DNA of 5,453 bases from Treponema sp. (GTDB lineage Bacteria > Spirochaetota > Spirochaetia > Treponematales > Breznakiellaceae). This document shows positions 1 through 5,203 of the stretch, in pieces. Within the stretch, counting starts at the first letter, position 1, and each line of letters opens with the position of its first letter. The notes beneath the pieces were generated by a model, which was given only the letters and a program-made list of their open reading frames with translations, searched no databases and had not been told where the DNA came from. The stretch is taken from NCBI GenBank assembly GCA_031276615.1, contig JAISND010000269.1:1-5453 (forward strand). Reading direction: 5' to 3'. The position numbers and the translations under genes were made by a program.

Positions 1-72
1 GTGATTCTCGAAAGAATAATTATGCAGTAAAGGGCGGGTTTTTATCCGATTCCGCATAAATATACCCAATAC

Positions 73-105
73 TTGACATTGAATCCGGCTCTGTGACAGT
101 ATAAA
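73..105 (+). promoter_or_regulatory. Possible promoter immediately upstream of gatC
   Basis: A perfect -35-like TTGACA lies at 73-78 and a TATAAA box at 100-105, but the 21-nt gap is too long for a standard sigma-70 promoter. CAGTAT at 97-102 gives an 18-nt spacer but matches only 3 of 6 consensus bases. TTGAAT at 79-84 gives a 15-nt spacer to TATAAA. Any of these would start transcription at or within a few bases of the gatC ATG at 109, so the geometry is awkward unless the message is leaderless. The consensus hexamers are seen directly; promoter function is inferred. Confidence 0.35.
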
Positions 106-108
106 CAC

Positions 109-435
109 ATGAAAATCGAGGATCTGCGGGAAACGGCCGCCCTGGCGCATCTCAATATGGATGAGAAAGAGCTGGCCGGCGCGTTTTCCGCCTTTGAGCA
201 GATGATCGGATACTTTGCCGCCATGCAGGCGGCGGACAGGGACGGGGCGAGCTTTACCGCATCGATTACCGGGGGAACCGAGGGCATGGCCGCTTCTTCC
301 CGCCTTGTCGGGTCGGATTATTTCCGGCCCGACCGGAACATTTCCGGTGACAATTCCGGAGATTTAAGCGAAGAAATGCTTGAAAAAGCGGGCGACCGCG
401 ACGGCCGTTTCGTGGTAATCCCGAATGTGCTGTAA
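109..435 (+). CDS. gatC: Glutamyl-/aspartyl-tRNA amidotransferase subunit C
   Basis: This is the small, non-catalytic subunit of the cytoplasmic GatCAB complex. In the family it wraps around the GatA-GatB interface and stabilises GatA. The 108-residue product is slightly longer than the usual 95-100. The N-terminal helical part (residues 1-40) carries the family-like pattern TAALAHLNMDEKEL followed by AFEQMIGYF. The C-terminal part has the expected conserved blocks: FRPDR at 72-76, EEMLEKA near 88-94 and GRFVVIPNVL at 99-108. The ATG at 109 is chosen because residue 1 falls where GatC proteins normally begin, and no other start fits. No Shine-Dalgarno sequence is visible before it, which is unusual beside the clear sites of gatA, gatB and ahpC. 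It is the first gene of the operon, 14 nt before gatA. Identification rests on both sequence and position next to gatA and gatB. Confidence 0.93.
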   Translation: MKIEDLRETAALAHLNMDEKELAGAFSAFEQMIGYFAAMQAADRDGASFTASITGGTEGMAASSRLVGSDYFRPDRNISGDNSGDLSEEMLEKAGDRDGRFVVIPNVL

Positions 436-449
436 CAGGACGGTGACGC

Positions 450-1955
450 ATGCCGATTGATTTTCCCGGCGGTTTTTTACCGTATGCGGAAGAATGGGAA
501 AAAAGGATAAGCGCCTTTATTGAATGGCGGCCCGACGCGCCGGAACCCGCGGACGCCGCGCCGGACGGCGCCCGCGTTCCGGGCATCGCCGGTCTTCCCT
601 TCGCGGTAAAGGACAACATCGCGGTAAAGGATTTTTCCCTGAGCTGCGGATCAAAGCTGCTTGAAAAATTCCGCTCCCCCTACAGCGCCACGGTCGTGCG
701 CAGACTCGAAGCCGCCGGCGCGCGGGTTATCGGCAAAACCAACCTTGATGAATTCGGCATGGGTTCGTCCACCGACAATTCGGCGCTCGGGCGGACCAAC
801 AACCCCTGGGATACCGGGCGGGTTCCGGGCGGCTCCTCGGGCGGCTCCGCGGCGGCGGTTGCCGCCGGGATTGTGCCCTTCGCGCTGGGCACCGACACGG
901 GCGGCTCCGTGCGGCAGCCCGCGGCCTTCTGCGGCGTGGTGGGACTCAAGCCGACCTACGGCGCGGTCTCCCGTTACGGCCTGGTTGCCTACGCCTCAAG
1001 CCTTGAGTCCGCCGGGGTGCTTGCCGATACGGTTGAGCGCTGCCGCGCGGTTTTCTCGGTTATCCGCGGCCCCGACCCGCTGGACGAAACCAGCCACGGG
1101 GCGCCCGCGGCGGCGCCGCCCCTGTACCCGGACGCCGGGACAGGCCGTCCGGCCGCGCCCGGCGGGCGTATCGGCGTGCTTTCGCCGGAGGCGGTAGCGC
1201 GGGCCCTTGCGGCGGCGGCGAAGGACGCCGGGGGAGAGGGCGGCGCCCTTGAAGCGGCGGCCCAGGCCTCGGTGCTGGAGGAAGAAACGCGCCGCGGTTT
1301 CGAGCTTGCCAAGACAAGGCTTTCGGGGCTGGGGTACACCCTTGTCGAGGTTGAAATTCCCAGCCTTAAATACGGCGTGCCCGCCTACTACACCATCGCC
1401 ACCGCCGAAGCCAGCGCGAATCTTGCCCGCTTTGACAGCATACGCTACGGGGCGCGGCCCGGGTACGCGGAAAACCCCGATGAACTTGTCGATAAGGCCA
1501 GGGAAGCGGGCTTCGGCGCGGAGGTAAAACTGCGCATACTTTTGGGAACCTTTGTGCTCCGTTCGGGATTTCAGGATCGCTATTACCTGCGGGCACAGAG
1601 AATCCGGCAGGGGATTCGCCGCGGTTTCGAGGCCCTCCTCGGGGACGGCGAATACAGGGAAAAGGCCGGGTTAGACGCTATTCTCATGCCGGTGTTTCCC
1701 TCCCGGGCCTTCGGCCGCGGGCCGTCGTCGCTTTCCGCCTTTGCCCAGAAAGCGGCCGACCTCTACACCTGTTGCGCCAATCTTGCCGGGCTTCCCAGCC
1801 TTTCCTTTCCCGCCTCTGTTGAAGGGGGGCTTCCCGTGGGCGTGCAGATCCTCGGCCGGGCCTGCGCGGAGGGAACCCTTCTGGATATCGCGGAGGCCTA
1901 TGAAAAAAAATACCCCTTCCCCCATCCGGGGGGCTACAGGGCTTTCTGGAGTTAG
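450..1955 (+). CDS. gatA: Glutamyl-/aspartyl-tRNA amidotransferase subunit A (glutaminase)
   Basis: GatA belongs to the amidase-signature family. It hydrolyses glutamine and channels the ammonia to GatB. The 501-residue product has the complete Ser-cisSer-Lys triad: Lys54 in FAVKDN, Ser129 in the glycine/serine loop GGSSGGSAAA (127-136) and Ser153 in DTGGSVRQPA (149-158). The spacings of 75 and 24 residues match those of the Staphylococcus aureus enzyme (Lys79, Ser154, Ser178), as I recall it. Other family blocks are NLDEFGMGSS (98-107), VGLKPTYG (163-170) and EASANLARFD (319-328). Two departures are visible: the N-terminus is about 25 residues shorter than usual, and an Ala/Gly-rich stretch of about 20 extra residues sits near 246-275. 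The ATG is supported by AGGA at 437-440, 9 nt upstream. The gene sits between gatC and gatB and is probably cotranscribed with both. Near the 3' end, a run of eight A bases (about 1902-1909) encodes two lysines. Confidence 0.97.
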   Translation: MPIDFPGGFLPYAEEWEKRISAFIEWRPDAPEPADAAPDGARVPGIAGLPFAVKDNIAVKDFSLSCGSKLLEKFRSPYSATVVRRLEAAGARVIGKTNLDEFGMGSSTDNSALGRTNNPWDTGRVPGGSSGGSAAAVAAGIVPFALGTDTGGSVRQPAAFCGVVGLKPTYGAVSRYGLVAYASSLESAGVLADTVERCRAVFSVIRGPDPLDETSHGAPAAAPPLYPDAGTGRPAAPGGRIGVLSPEAVARALAAAAKDAGGEGGALEAAAQASVLEEETRRGFELAKTRLSGLGYTLVEVEIPSLKYGVPAYYTIATAEASANLARFDSIRYGARPGYAENPDELVDKAREAGFGAEVKLRILLGTFVLRSGFQDRYYLRAQRIRQGIRRGFEALLGDGEYREKAGLDAILMPVFPSRAFGRGPSSLSAFAQKAADLYTCCANLAGLPSLSFPASVEGGLPVGVQILGRACAEGTLLDIAEAYEKKYPFPHPGGYRAFWS

Positions 1956-1959
1956 CCGT

Positions 1960-3456
1960 ATGTATCAGTCGTTCATCGGACTTGAGGTTCACATTCATCT
2001 TCTGACAAAAACAAAGGTGTTCTGCGGCTGCCGTTCCGCCTTTGGCGACGAGCCCAACACCAACGTGTGTCCCGTCTGCATGGGCTACCCCGGCGTGCTG
2101 CCGAGCCTCAACATCGAGGCGATGCGCATGGGCTGCATGGTGGCCCGCGCGCTTAACTGTACCATACCCGAAAAAACCTGGTTTGAACGGAAGCAGTATT
2201 TTTATCCGGACATGACCAAGAATTACCAGATATCCCAGTTTGCCTCCCCTCTGGGGCAGCGCGGTTACGCCGATATTGAAGGCAGAAACGGAACCCGGAC
2301 AATCAAAAAACGGGTACGCATAAAGGAATGTCACCTCGAAGAAGACGCGGGCAAGATGATCCATACCGGTACGGTTTCGCTCCTTGACTATAACCGCGCC
2401 GGGGTTTCGCTCCTTGAGATCGTTACCGAACCCGATATGGAAACAGGCGAGGAAGCGGAGCTTTTTATCCAGCAGCTTCGCCGTACCGTGCGCTACCTTG
2501 GGGTCTGCGACGGCAACATGGAGGAGGGCAGCCTTCGGGCAGACGCCAACGTTTCAATCAACCTGCCCGGCAGGGGCCTTGGCAAAAAAGTGGAGATCAA
2601 AAACCTCAACTCCTCCCGCTTTGTCAGGCTCGGCCTCAATTACGAAATAGCCCGGCAGGGCGAACTCCTCGACGCGGGAAAAGCCGTCACCCAGGAGACC
2701 CGGCTCTGGAACGAAAACCGCGACGAAACCCAGCCCATGCGGCAGAAGGAAAACGCCCAGGATTACCGCTACTTTCCGGAACCTGACCTGCCGGTTTTTT
2801 CCCCGGATCCGGAATTTCTCAAATCCGTGGAAGAGGGCCTCGTGGAGCTTCCCCTGCCGCGGGCGAAGCGGCTCCGGGACGAGTACGGTTTAAGCGAAGA
2901 GCAGGCCGATCTTGTCTGCGAGGAAAAGGCCCAGGCCGATTATTTCGAGGAAGCCGTCGCCGCGGCGGTGGAGCGGGGGCTTCCGCGGGGAGACGCGGCG
3001 GGACGCATCGTGAAATGGCTTTTGCAGGATATCAAGCATATCCTTGGCAGGGAAGGCATCGAGACGCGGAACATCGCCTCCTTTAAAGCCGGCCCGGCGC
3101 GGCTCGCTTCCCTTGTTGCGCTTAACGCCGGGGGAAAGGTTTCGGGGAAAAACGCCAGGCAGGCCCTGGAAGCGGCCCTGGACGAGGACAAAGATCCGGA
3201 GCTTGTCATCCGGGAACGGGGCTGGGAATTGATTTCCGACCCGGCGCGGATAGCCCTTGCGGTTCAGGAGGTTTACAGCGCGGAGAAGCCGGTCTTTGCC
3301 GAGCTGCGGGCCGCCGCCGAAAACGGCGGTCTGCCGGCAAAGCGCAGGCAGACCCTTACCGCCTTCCTCGTGGGCAAGGTACTCGCGGCCACAGGCGGCA
3401 GGGCGGATCCGAAAATCGCCGGAAGCCAGATAGAGGCCCTGATCCGGGGGCAGTAG
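1960..3456 (+). CDS. gatB: Glutamyl-/aspartyl-tRNA amidotransferase subunit B
   Basis: GatB binds the mischarged tRNA, phosphorylates its Glu or Asp side chain with ATP, and amidates it with ammonia delivered from GatA. The reading frame is open upstream into gatA, but the start is set at the ATG of MYQSFIGLEVHIHL because GatB proteins begin just before the IGLEVH motif. GGAG at 1948-1951 lies 8 nt before it, and the gap to the gatA stop is only 4 nt, suggesting translational coupling. The 498-residue product carries four cysteines (22, 24, 37, 40; CxC and CxxC) that probably bind zinc, RKQYFYPD at 77-84, HLEEDAGK at 125-132, DYNRAG at 143-148, EGSLRADANVS, KNLNS and DYRYFPEPD. The last 150 residues or so match the tRNA-binding GatB/YqeY-type tail and end in FLVGKVLAATGG plus a terminal helix. 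In the 143-159 motif, a Ser (150) stands where many family members have Pro. The gene appears intact. Confidence 0.97.
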   Translation: MYQSFIGLEVHIHLLTKTKVFCGCRSAFGDEPNTNVCPVCMGYPGVLPSLNIEAMRMGCMVARALNCTIPEKTWFERKQYFYPDMTKNYQISQFASPLGQRGYADIEGRNGTRTIKKRVRIKECHLEEDAGKMIHTGTVSLLDYNRAGVSLLEIVTEPDMETGEEAELFIQQLRRTVRYLGVCDGNMEEGSLRADANVSINLPGRGLGKKVEIKNLNSSRFVRLGLNYEIARQGELLDAGKAVTQETRLWNENRDETQPMRQKENAQDYRYFPEPDLPVFSPDPEFLKSVEEGLVELPLPRAKRLRDEYGLSEEQADLVCEEKAQADYFEEAVAAAVERGLPRGDAAGRIVKWLLQDIKHILGREGIETRNIASFKAGPARLASLVALNAGGKVSGKNARQALEAALDEDKDPELVIRERGWELISDPARIALAVQEVYSAEKPVFAELRAAAENGGLPAKRRQTLTAFLVGKVLAATGGRADPKIAGSQIEALIRGQ

Positions 3457-3475
3457 GCCGGAACCTTTCCCGGCC
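3456..3475 (+). terminator. GC-rich hairpin overlapping the gatB stop, weak terminator candidate
   Basis: GGCCGG (3456-3461) pairs perfectly with CCGGCC (3470-3475) around an 8-nt loop, starting on the last base of the gatB stop codon. A second small stem, GCCC with GGGC, follows at 3476-3486. There is no T tract downstream; the next bases are A-rich. It could slow polymerase or protect the 3' end, but it is not a textbook intrinsic terminator. Confidence 0.3.
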
Positions 3476-3500
3476 GCCCGCGGGGCAAAAAATCATCTTC

Positions 3501-3520
3501 GCGAATTCGTGACAATTCGC
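3501..3520. repeat. Short inverted repeat after gatB
   Basis: GCGAATT (3501-3507) and AATTCGC (3514-3520) form a 7-bp perfect inverted repeat around the 6-nt loop CGTGAC. On the minus strand a run of six T bases follows at a distance of about 8 nt, which is too far for a convincing terminator. It could be a hairpin in the gatB 3' tail or a protein-binding palindrome. It is the second of five stem-loops in this spacer. Confidence 0.45.
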
Positions 3521-3546
3521 CAGGAAAGAAAAAACGGCGCCAGTCG

Positions 3547-3583
3547 AGCCTTTCCCAAAACTCGGTTAGTTTCGGGAAAGGCT
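3547..3583. repeat. Long intergenic stem-loop, relative of the hairpin repeat family
   Basis: AGCCTTTCCC (3547-3556) pairs with GGGAAAGGCT (3574-3583). After a single A:C mismatch, AAACT (3558-3562) pairs with AGTTT (3568-3572) around the 5-nt loop CGGTT. That is 15 pairs in a 16-position stem. The lower stem CTTTCCC/GGGAAAG is the same as in the stem-loop at 3631-3661, but the apex differs (CTCGGTTAG here, CTGAAG there). No T tract follows on either strand, so it does not look like a terminator. Confidence 0.7.
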
Positions 3584-3585
3584 AT

Positions 3586-3615
3586 GGAGAAAGCGGCCTG
3601 AAGCCCACTTTCTCC
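3586..3615. repeat. Stem-loop with CTGAAG apex, unrelated lower stem
   Basis: GGAGAAAG (3586-3593) pairs perfectly with CTTTCTCC (3608-3615). Inside, GGC (3595-3597) can pair with GCC (3603-3605) around CTGAA, or the apex can form as a C-G-closed TGAA loop. It starts only 2 nt after the preceding stem-loop. The stem sequence differs from its neighbours, yet the apex hexamer CTGAAG is the same as in the stem-loop at 3631-3661. Confidence 0.6.
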
Positions 3616-3624
3616 GCTAAATCC

Positions 3625-3661
3625 AAGGTTGCTTTCCCAAAAACTGAAGTTTTGGGAAAGC
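3625..3661. repeat. Intergenic hairpin repeat, copy 1 (complete)
   Basis: GCTTTCCC (3631-3638) pairs with GGGAAAGC (3654-3661). Above it an A run (3639-3643) faces a T run (3650-3653) with one bulged A, closed by C-TGAA-G. The preceding AAGGTT (3625-3630) belongs to the unit, because 30 nt from 3625 recur at 5127-5155 with only one A missing. Neither strand has a T tract beyond the stem. A dispersed, palindromic, untranslated repeat of REP/MITE-like size fits best; its mechanism of spread is unknown. Confidence 0.75.
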
Positions 3662-3893
3662 CTCCGTCATCATTCCTTTGTTTGTACCCCGTCTTTTCCC
3701 TGTCTGTTGCGGGCCGACAAAAACTTTGACGAAAGCTTAAAACAAAAGTCTGTACCGTGGGCGCCCCCGCCATGTCAGTACGTGCCCCGTCCTGATTCCG
3801 GTATCAATTTTTCCGGTGCCCGCCAGGCTCTTGCGCCCCGTGGTAAAACGTATTGTTTTTAAGTAAACGCCTGTGGTGTCAGTCACCCCCGGC
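3662..3893. other. Unassigned intergenic stretch between the hairpin cluster and the ahpC promoter
   Basis: No convincing gene, tRNA or known RNA element is visible. A 77-codon frame crosses it (3629-3862), but it starts at a TTG inside the hairpin repeat, has no ribosome binding site, and its product (rich in Pro, Cys and Phe) resembles nothing I recognise. Base composition is mixed, with short pyrimidine-rich runs and a CTTT/AAAG mini-stem near 3727-3738. No recognisable PerR, Fur or OxyR operator was found before ahpC. It may be the decayed remains of a gene, or an unusually long upstream region. Confidence 0.4.
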
Positions 3894-3922
3894 TTGACAG
3901 TCCCCCGTATCCCGGTGAGAAT
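3894..3922 (+). promoter_or_regulatory. Candidate sigma-70-type promoter of ahpC
   Basis: TTGACA at 3894-3899 is a perfect -35 box. At the optimal 17-nt spacing, GAGAAT (3917-3922) matches 4 of 6 bases of the -10 consensus, including the key A at position 2 and T at position 6. Transcription would begin near 3929, giving a leader of about 25 nt that contains the ahpC ribosome binding site. The boxes are seen; activity and regulation are inferred. Confidence 0.45.
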
Positions 3923-3954
3923 TCCAGAGATACCTGAGTATCAAAGGAGACTTT

Positions 3955-4518
3955 ATGTCCATGATTCACAAAGAAGTCAGTGATTTTTCCGTGGATGCTT
4001 TCCAGGGCAACGCGTTCAAAACCGTGACCAGGGCCGATATCCTTGGCAAGTGGAGCGTTTTTTTCTTTTATCCGGCGGATTTTACCTTTGTTTGTCCTAC
4101 CGAGCTGGAGGATCTGCAGAACAGGTATAACGATTTCAGGGCAATCGGCTGTGAAATTTATTCGATTTCCTGTGACACCCATTTTGTCCATAAAGCCTGG
4201 CATGACATTTCCAGGACCATTCAAAAAATCCAGTTTCCCATGCTGGCCGATCCCACCGGAGTCCTTGCCCGGGACTTTGAGGTGATGATCGAGGAAAGCG
4301 GCGTGGCCGAGCGGGGGGATTTTATCATAAACCCTGAAGGTAAAATCGTGGCCTACGAGGTGCTTGCGGGCAATGTGGGGCGCAACGCGGGTGAAATCCT
4401 CCGCCGGGTGCAGGCCTCCCAGTTTGTGGCCGAACACGGCGATCAGGTCTGCCCCGCCCAATGGCAGCCCGGCGGCGGGACCCTGAAACCCGGCCTTGAT
4501 CTTGTAGGCCAACTGTAA
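3955..4518 (+). CDS. ahpC: Typical 2-Cys peroxiredoxin (alkyl hydroperoxide reductase subunit C)
   Basis: AhpC is a cytoplasmic thiol peroxidase that reduces hydrogen peroxide, organic hydroperoxides and peroxynitrite. The 187-residue product has the same length as Escherichia coli AhpC. The peroxidatic cysteine is Cys47 in FYPADFTFVCPTE (38-50), with Thr44 and Arg120 completing the active site. The resolving cysteine is Cys166 in DQVCPAQW. Further family blocks are ISCDTHFVHKAWH (71-83), ADPTGVLARDF (98-108) and the C-terminal LDLVGQL. Two further cysteines, 66 and 73, are not catalytic in the family. The first ATG is chosen because AAAGGAGA at 3943-3950 lies at ideal spacing; the ATG two codons later would be too far. 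It is transcribed alone: a promoter candidate lies just upstream and an intrinsic terminator downstream. No ahpF reductase gene is adjacent, so the electron donor (AhpF elsewhere, thioredoxin or a rubredoxin-type system) cannot be told from here. Its GC content is visibly lower than that of the gat genes. Confidence 0.96.
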   Translation: MSMIHKEVSDFSVDAFQGNAFKTVTRADILGKWSVFFFYPADFTFVCPTELEDLQNRYNDFRAIGCEIYSISCDTHFVHKAWHDISRTIQKIQFPMLADPTGVLARDFEVMIEESGVAERGDFIINPEGKIVAYEVLAGNVGRNAGEILRRVQASQFVAEHGDQVCPAQWQPGGGTLKPGLDLVGQL

Positions 4519-4559
4519 ACCGCGTTTTCAGCCGGCTGTAATTTTGTTGTATAGGGGAG

Positions 4560-4590
4560 CCTCTAAAAACTTCAGTTTTTAGAGGTTTTC
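4560..4590 (+). terminator. Intrinsic terminator of ahpC built from the TTCA-loop hairpin
   Basis: CCTCTAAAAAC (4560-4570) pairs perfectly over 11 bp with GTTTTTAGAGG (4575-4585) around the tetraloop TTCA. TTTTC follows, then another T5 run at 4596-4600. It sits 41 nt after the ahpC stop. The upper half, AAAAC-TTCA-GTTTT, is the exact reverse complement of the apex of the intergenic hairpin repeat at 3631-3661, while the lower stem is different. Confidence 0.85.
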
Positions 4591-4607
4591 TTGCCTTTTT
4601 GAAATAA

Positions 4608-4968
4608 AATACAAATTTTAAGCTCTGCGAATATCTGCGGCAGCAGAAGGTGGATCTCTCTCTGTTTCCGGTGGAGGACTATGACAATCCCCCGGCGGAA
4701 CGGGCGGTAACTTTTTCCATCAACAATACCGCCGTCATGGCCCAAAAAAACAGGCGGCCATTCAGGAGCTGGTGAACAACGTGGAACAGGGCAGGGCGTC
4801 CGTGCGGGAAACCATCGACGCGGCCGGGAGATTACCTCCGCCCTTATCCATCTGCGGGAACACGCGGAAGCGATCAAGACGGGTTACCATGACATGATGG
4901 ACAGGACCCGGAATCTTGAAGATTCCATGCAGAGGATCACAAAAACGGGCGAAGCGAACGCCCCCTAG
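4608..4968 (+). pseudogene. 3' remnant of a coiled-coil-like protein gene with two frameshifts
   Basis: Three consecutive frames read as one continuous, codon-biased protein. Frame one runs from just after a TAA at 4605-4607 with no start codon (KLCEYLRQQKVDLSLFPVED..., then TFSINNTAVMAQK). It breaks at the A7 run at 4744-4750. Frame two continues from 4751 (QAAIQELVNNVEQGRASVRE) and breaks near 4826. Frame three runs to the TAG at 4966-4968 (EITSALIHLREHAEAIK, then DSMQRITKTGEANAP). Each break is consistent with loss of one base. The second half is rich in Glu, Gln, Arg and Ala with regularly spaced Ile/Leu/Val, suggesting a coiled coil. A signalling or chemotaxis-receptor tail is possible, but no diagnostic motif is visible, so I do not name a family. 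The 5' part of the gene is missing, and the break lies about 20 nt beyond the ahpC terminator stem. Third-position GC resembles the gat genes, so this looks like decayed native sequence. A sequencing error could explain one frameshift but not the absent start. Confidence 0.6.
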
Positions 4969-5016
4969 CCTTTTGTCCCGGGAGCCGGCCGGGCGGCCTG
5001 CCGCGGAACAAAACAC

Positions 5017-5042
5017 TGCCCCCGCGATACGGCCAGGGGGCA
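5017..5042. repeat. GC-rich stem-loop downstream of the pseudogene
   Basis: TGCCCCC (5017-5023) pairs perfectly with GGGGGCA (5036-5042) around a 12-nt loop. On the plus strand the following bases are A-rich, so this is not a plus-strand terminator. Read on the minus strand, the stem is followed by GTGTTTTGTT, which could act as a weak terminator for leftward transcripts. A nearby GGCC-GGGC-GGCC stretch (from about 4988) adds further local pairing. No gene is seen between 4969 and 5126. Confidence 0.35.
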
Positions 5043-5126
5043 AGAAGAAAATCCGTCCTGTCCCGAATGAGCGCGGCAAAAAACGCGACCTTTTCGCTTT
5101 TCCCCGAGTAGTTATATGGATTGATA

Positions 5127-5163
5127 AAGGTTGCTTTCCCAAAACTGAAGTTTTGTAAGGTTG
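5127..5163. repeat. Intergenic hairpin repeat, copy 2 (right arm damaged)
   Basis: Positions 5127-5155 repeat the 30 nt at 3625-3654 with one A fewer. The copy then diverges: the right arm GGGAAAGC is absent and TAAGGTTGAAAACCT follows, which makes its own small hairpin (AGGTT 5158-5162 with AACCT 5166-5170). As a result only the A-run/CTGAAG/T-run apex can still pair. The 7-mer AAGGTTG occurs on both sides of this copy (5127-5133 and 5157-5163). That looks like a short flanking duplication, although AAGGTTG also precedes copy 1 and may simply be part of the unit. Confidence 0.7.
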
Positions 5164-5171
5164 AAAACCTG

Positions 5172-5203
5172 AAAAACTGCAAGAGCCTTCAGGCTCAAAG
5201 CAG
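5172..5203 (-). terminator. Intrinsic terminator on the minus strand, ending the small ORF
   Basis: On the minus strand the main stem is GAGCC pairing with GGCTC around TGAA (plus positions 5183-5196). It is extended by an outer CTGC/GCAG clamp (5200-5203 with 5177-5180) across small internal A or T bulges. TTTTTC follows directly (5176-5171). This is a textbook terminator for leftward transcription. Its loop TGAA is the same as in the dispersed hairpin repeat. The stop codon of the small ORF lies within the 5' arm. Confidence 0.6.

Noticed and set aside
1..59. Possible 3' end of an upstream gene (frames closing at 28-30 or 57-59)
   Set aside because: The stretch is too short to tell a real C-terminus from chance, and no motif is recognisable.
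1741..1959. Upstream in-frame extension of gatB into gatA
   Set aside because: GatB homologues begin just before IGLEVH. The ATG at 1960 has a proper ribosome binding site, and the extension only translates gatA out of frame.
1684..2364. 226-codon minus-strand frame opposite the gatA/gatB junction
   Set aside because: It overlaps two unmistakable conserved genes. Long antisense frames are expected in GC-rich coding DNA with strong third-position bias.
3582..3773. 63-codon minus-strand frame across the hairpin cluster
   Set aside because: Its C-terminal half is a translation of the repeat hairpins themselves, and no ribosome binding site or promoter is visible.
3629..3862. 77-codon plus-strand frame starting with TTG in the hairpin repeat
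   Set aside because: The start lies inside a palindromic repeat, there is no ribosome binding site, and the product resembles no family. Such frames arise automatically when a hairpin repeat precedes an open stretch.
3883..4512. 209-codon minus-strand frame opposite ahpC
   Set aside because: It is the antisense shadow of a fully conserved AhpC, and its own sequence shows no family features.
4762..5158. Several overlapping frames of 80-126 codons on both strands around the pseudogene
   Set aside because: They cross the degraded gene and GC-rich stem-loops, are Arg/Pro-rich, and lack ribosome binding sites.
3625..5163. CRISPR array
   Set aside because: The repeated hairpins are 1.5 kb apart, irregular and not separated by uniform spacers, and there are no cas genes.
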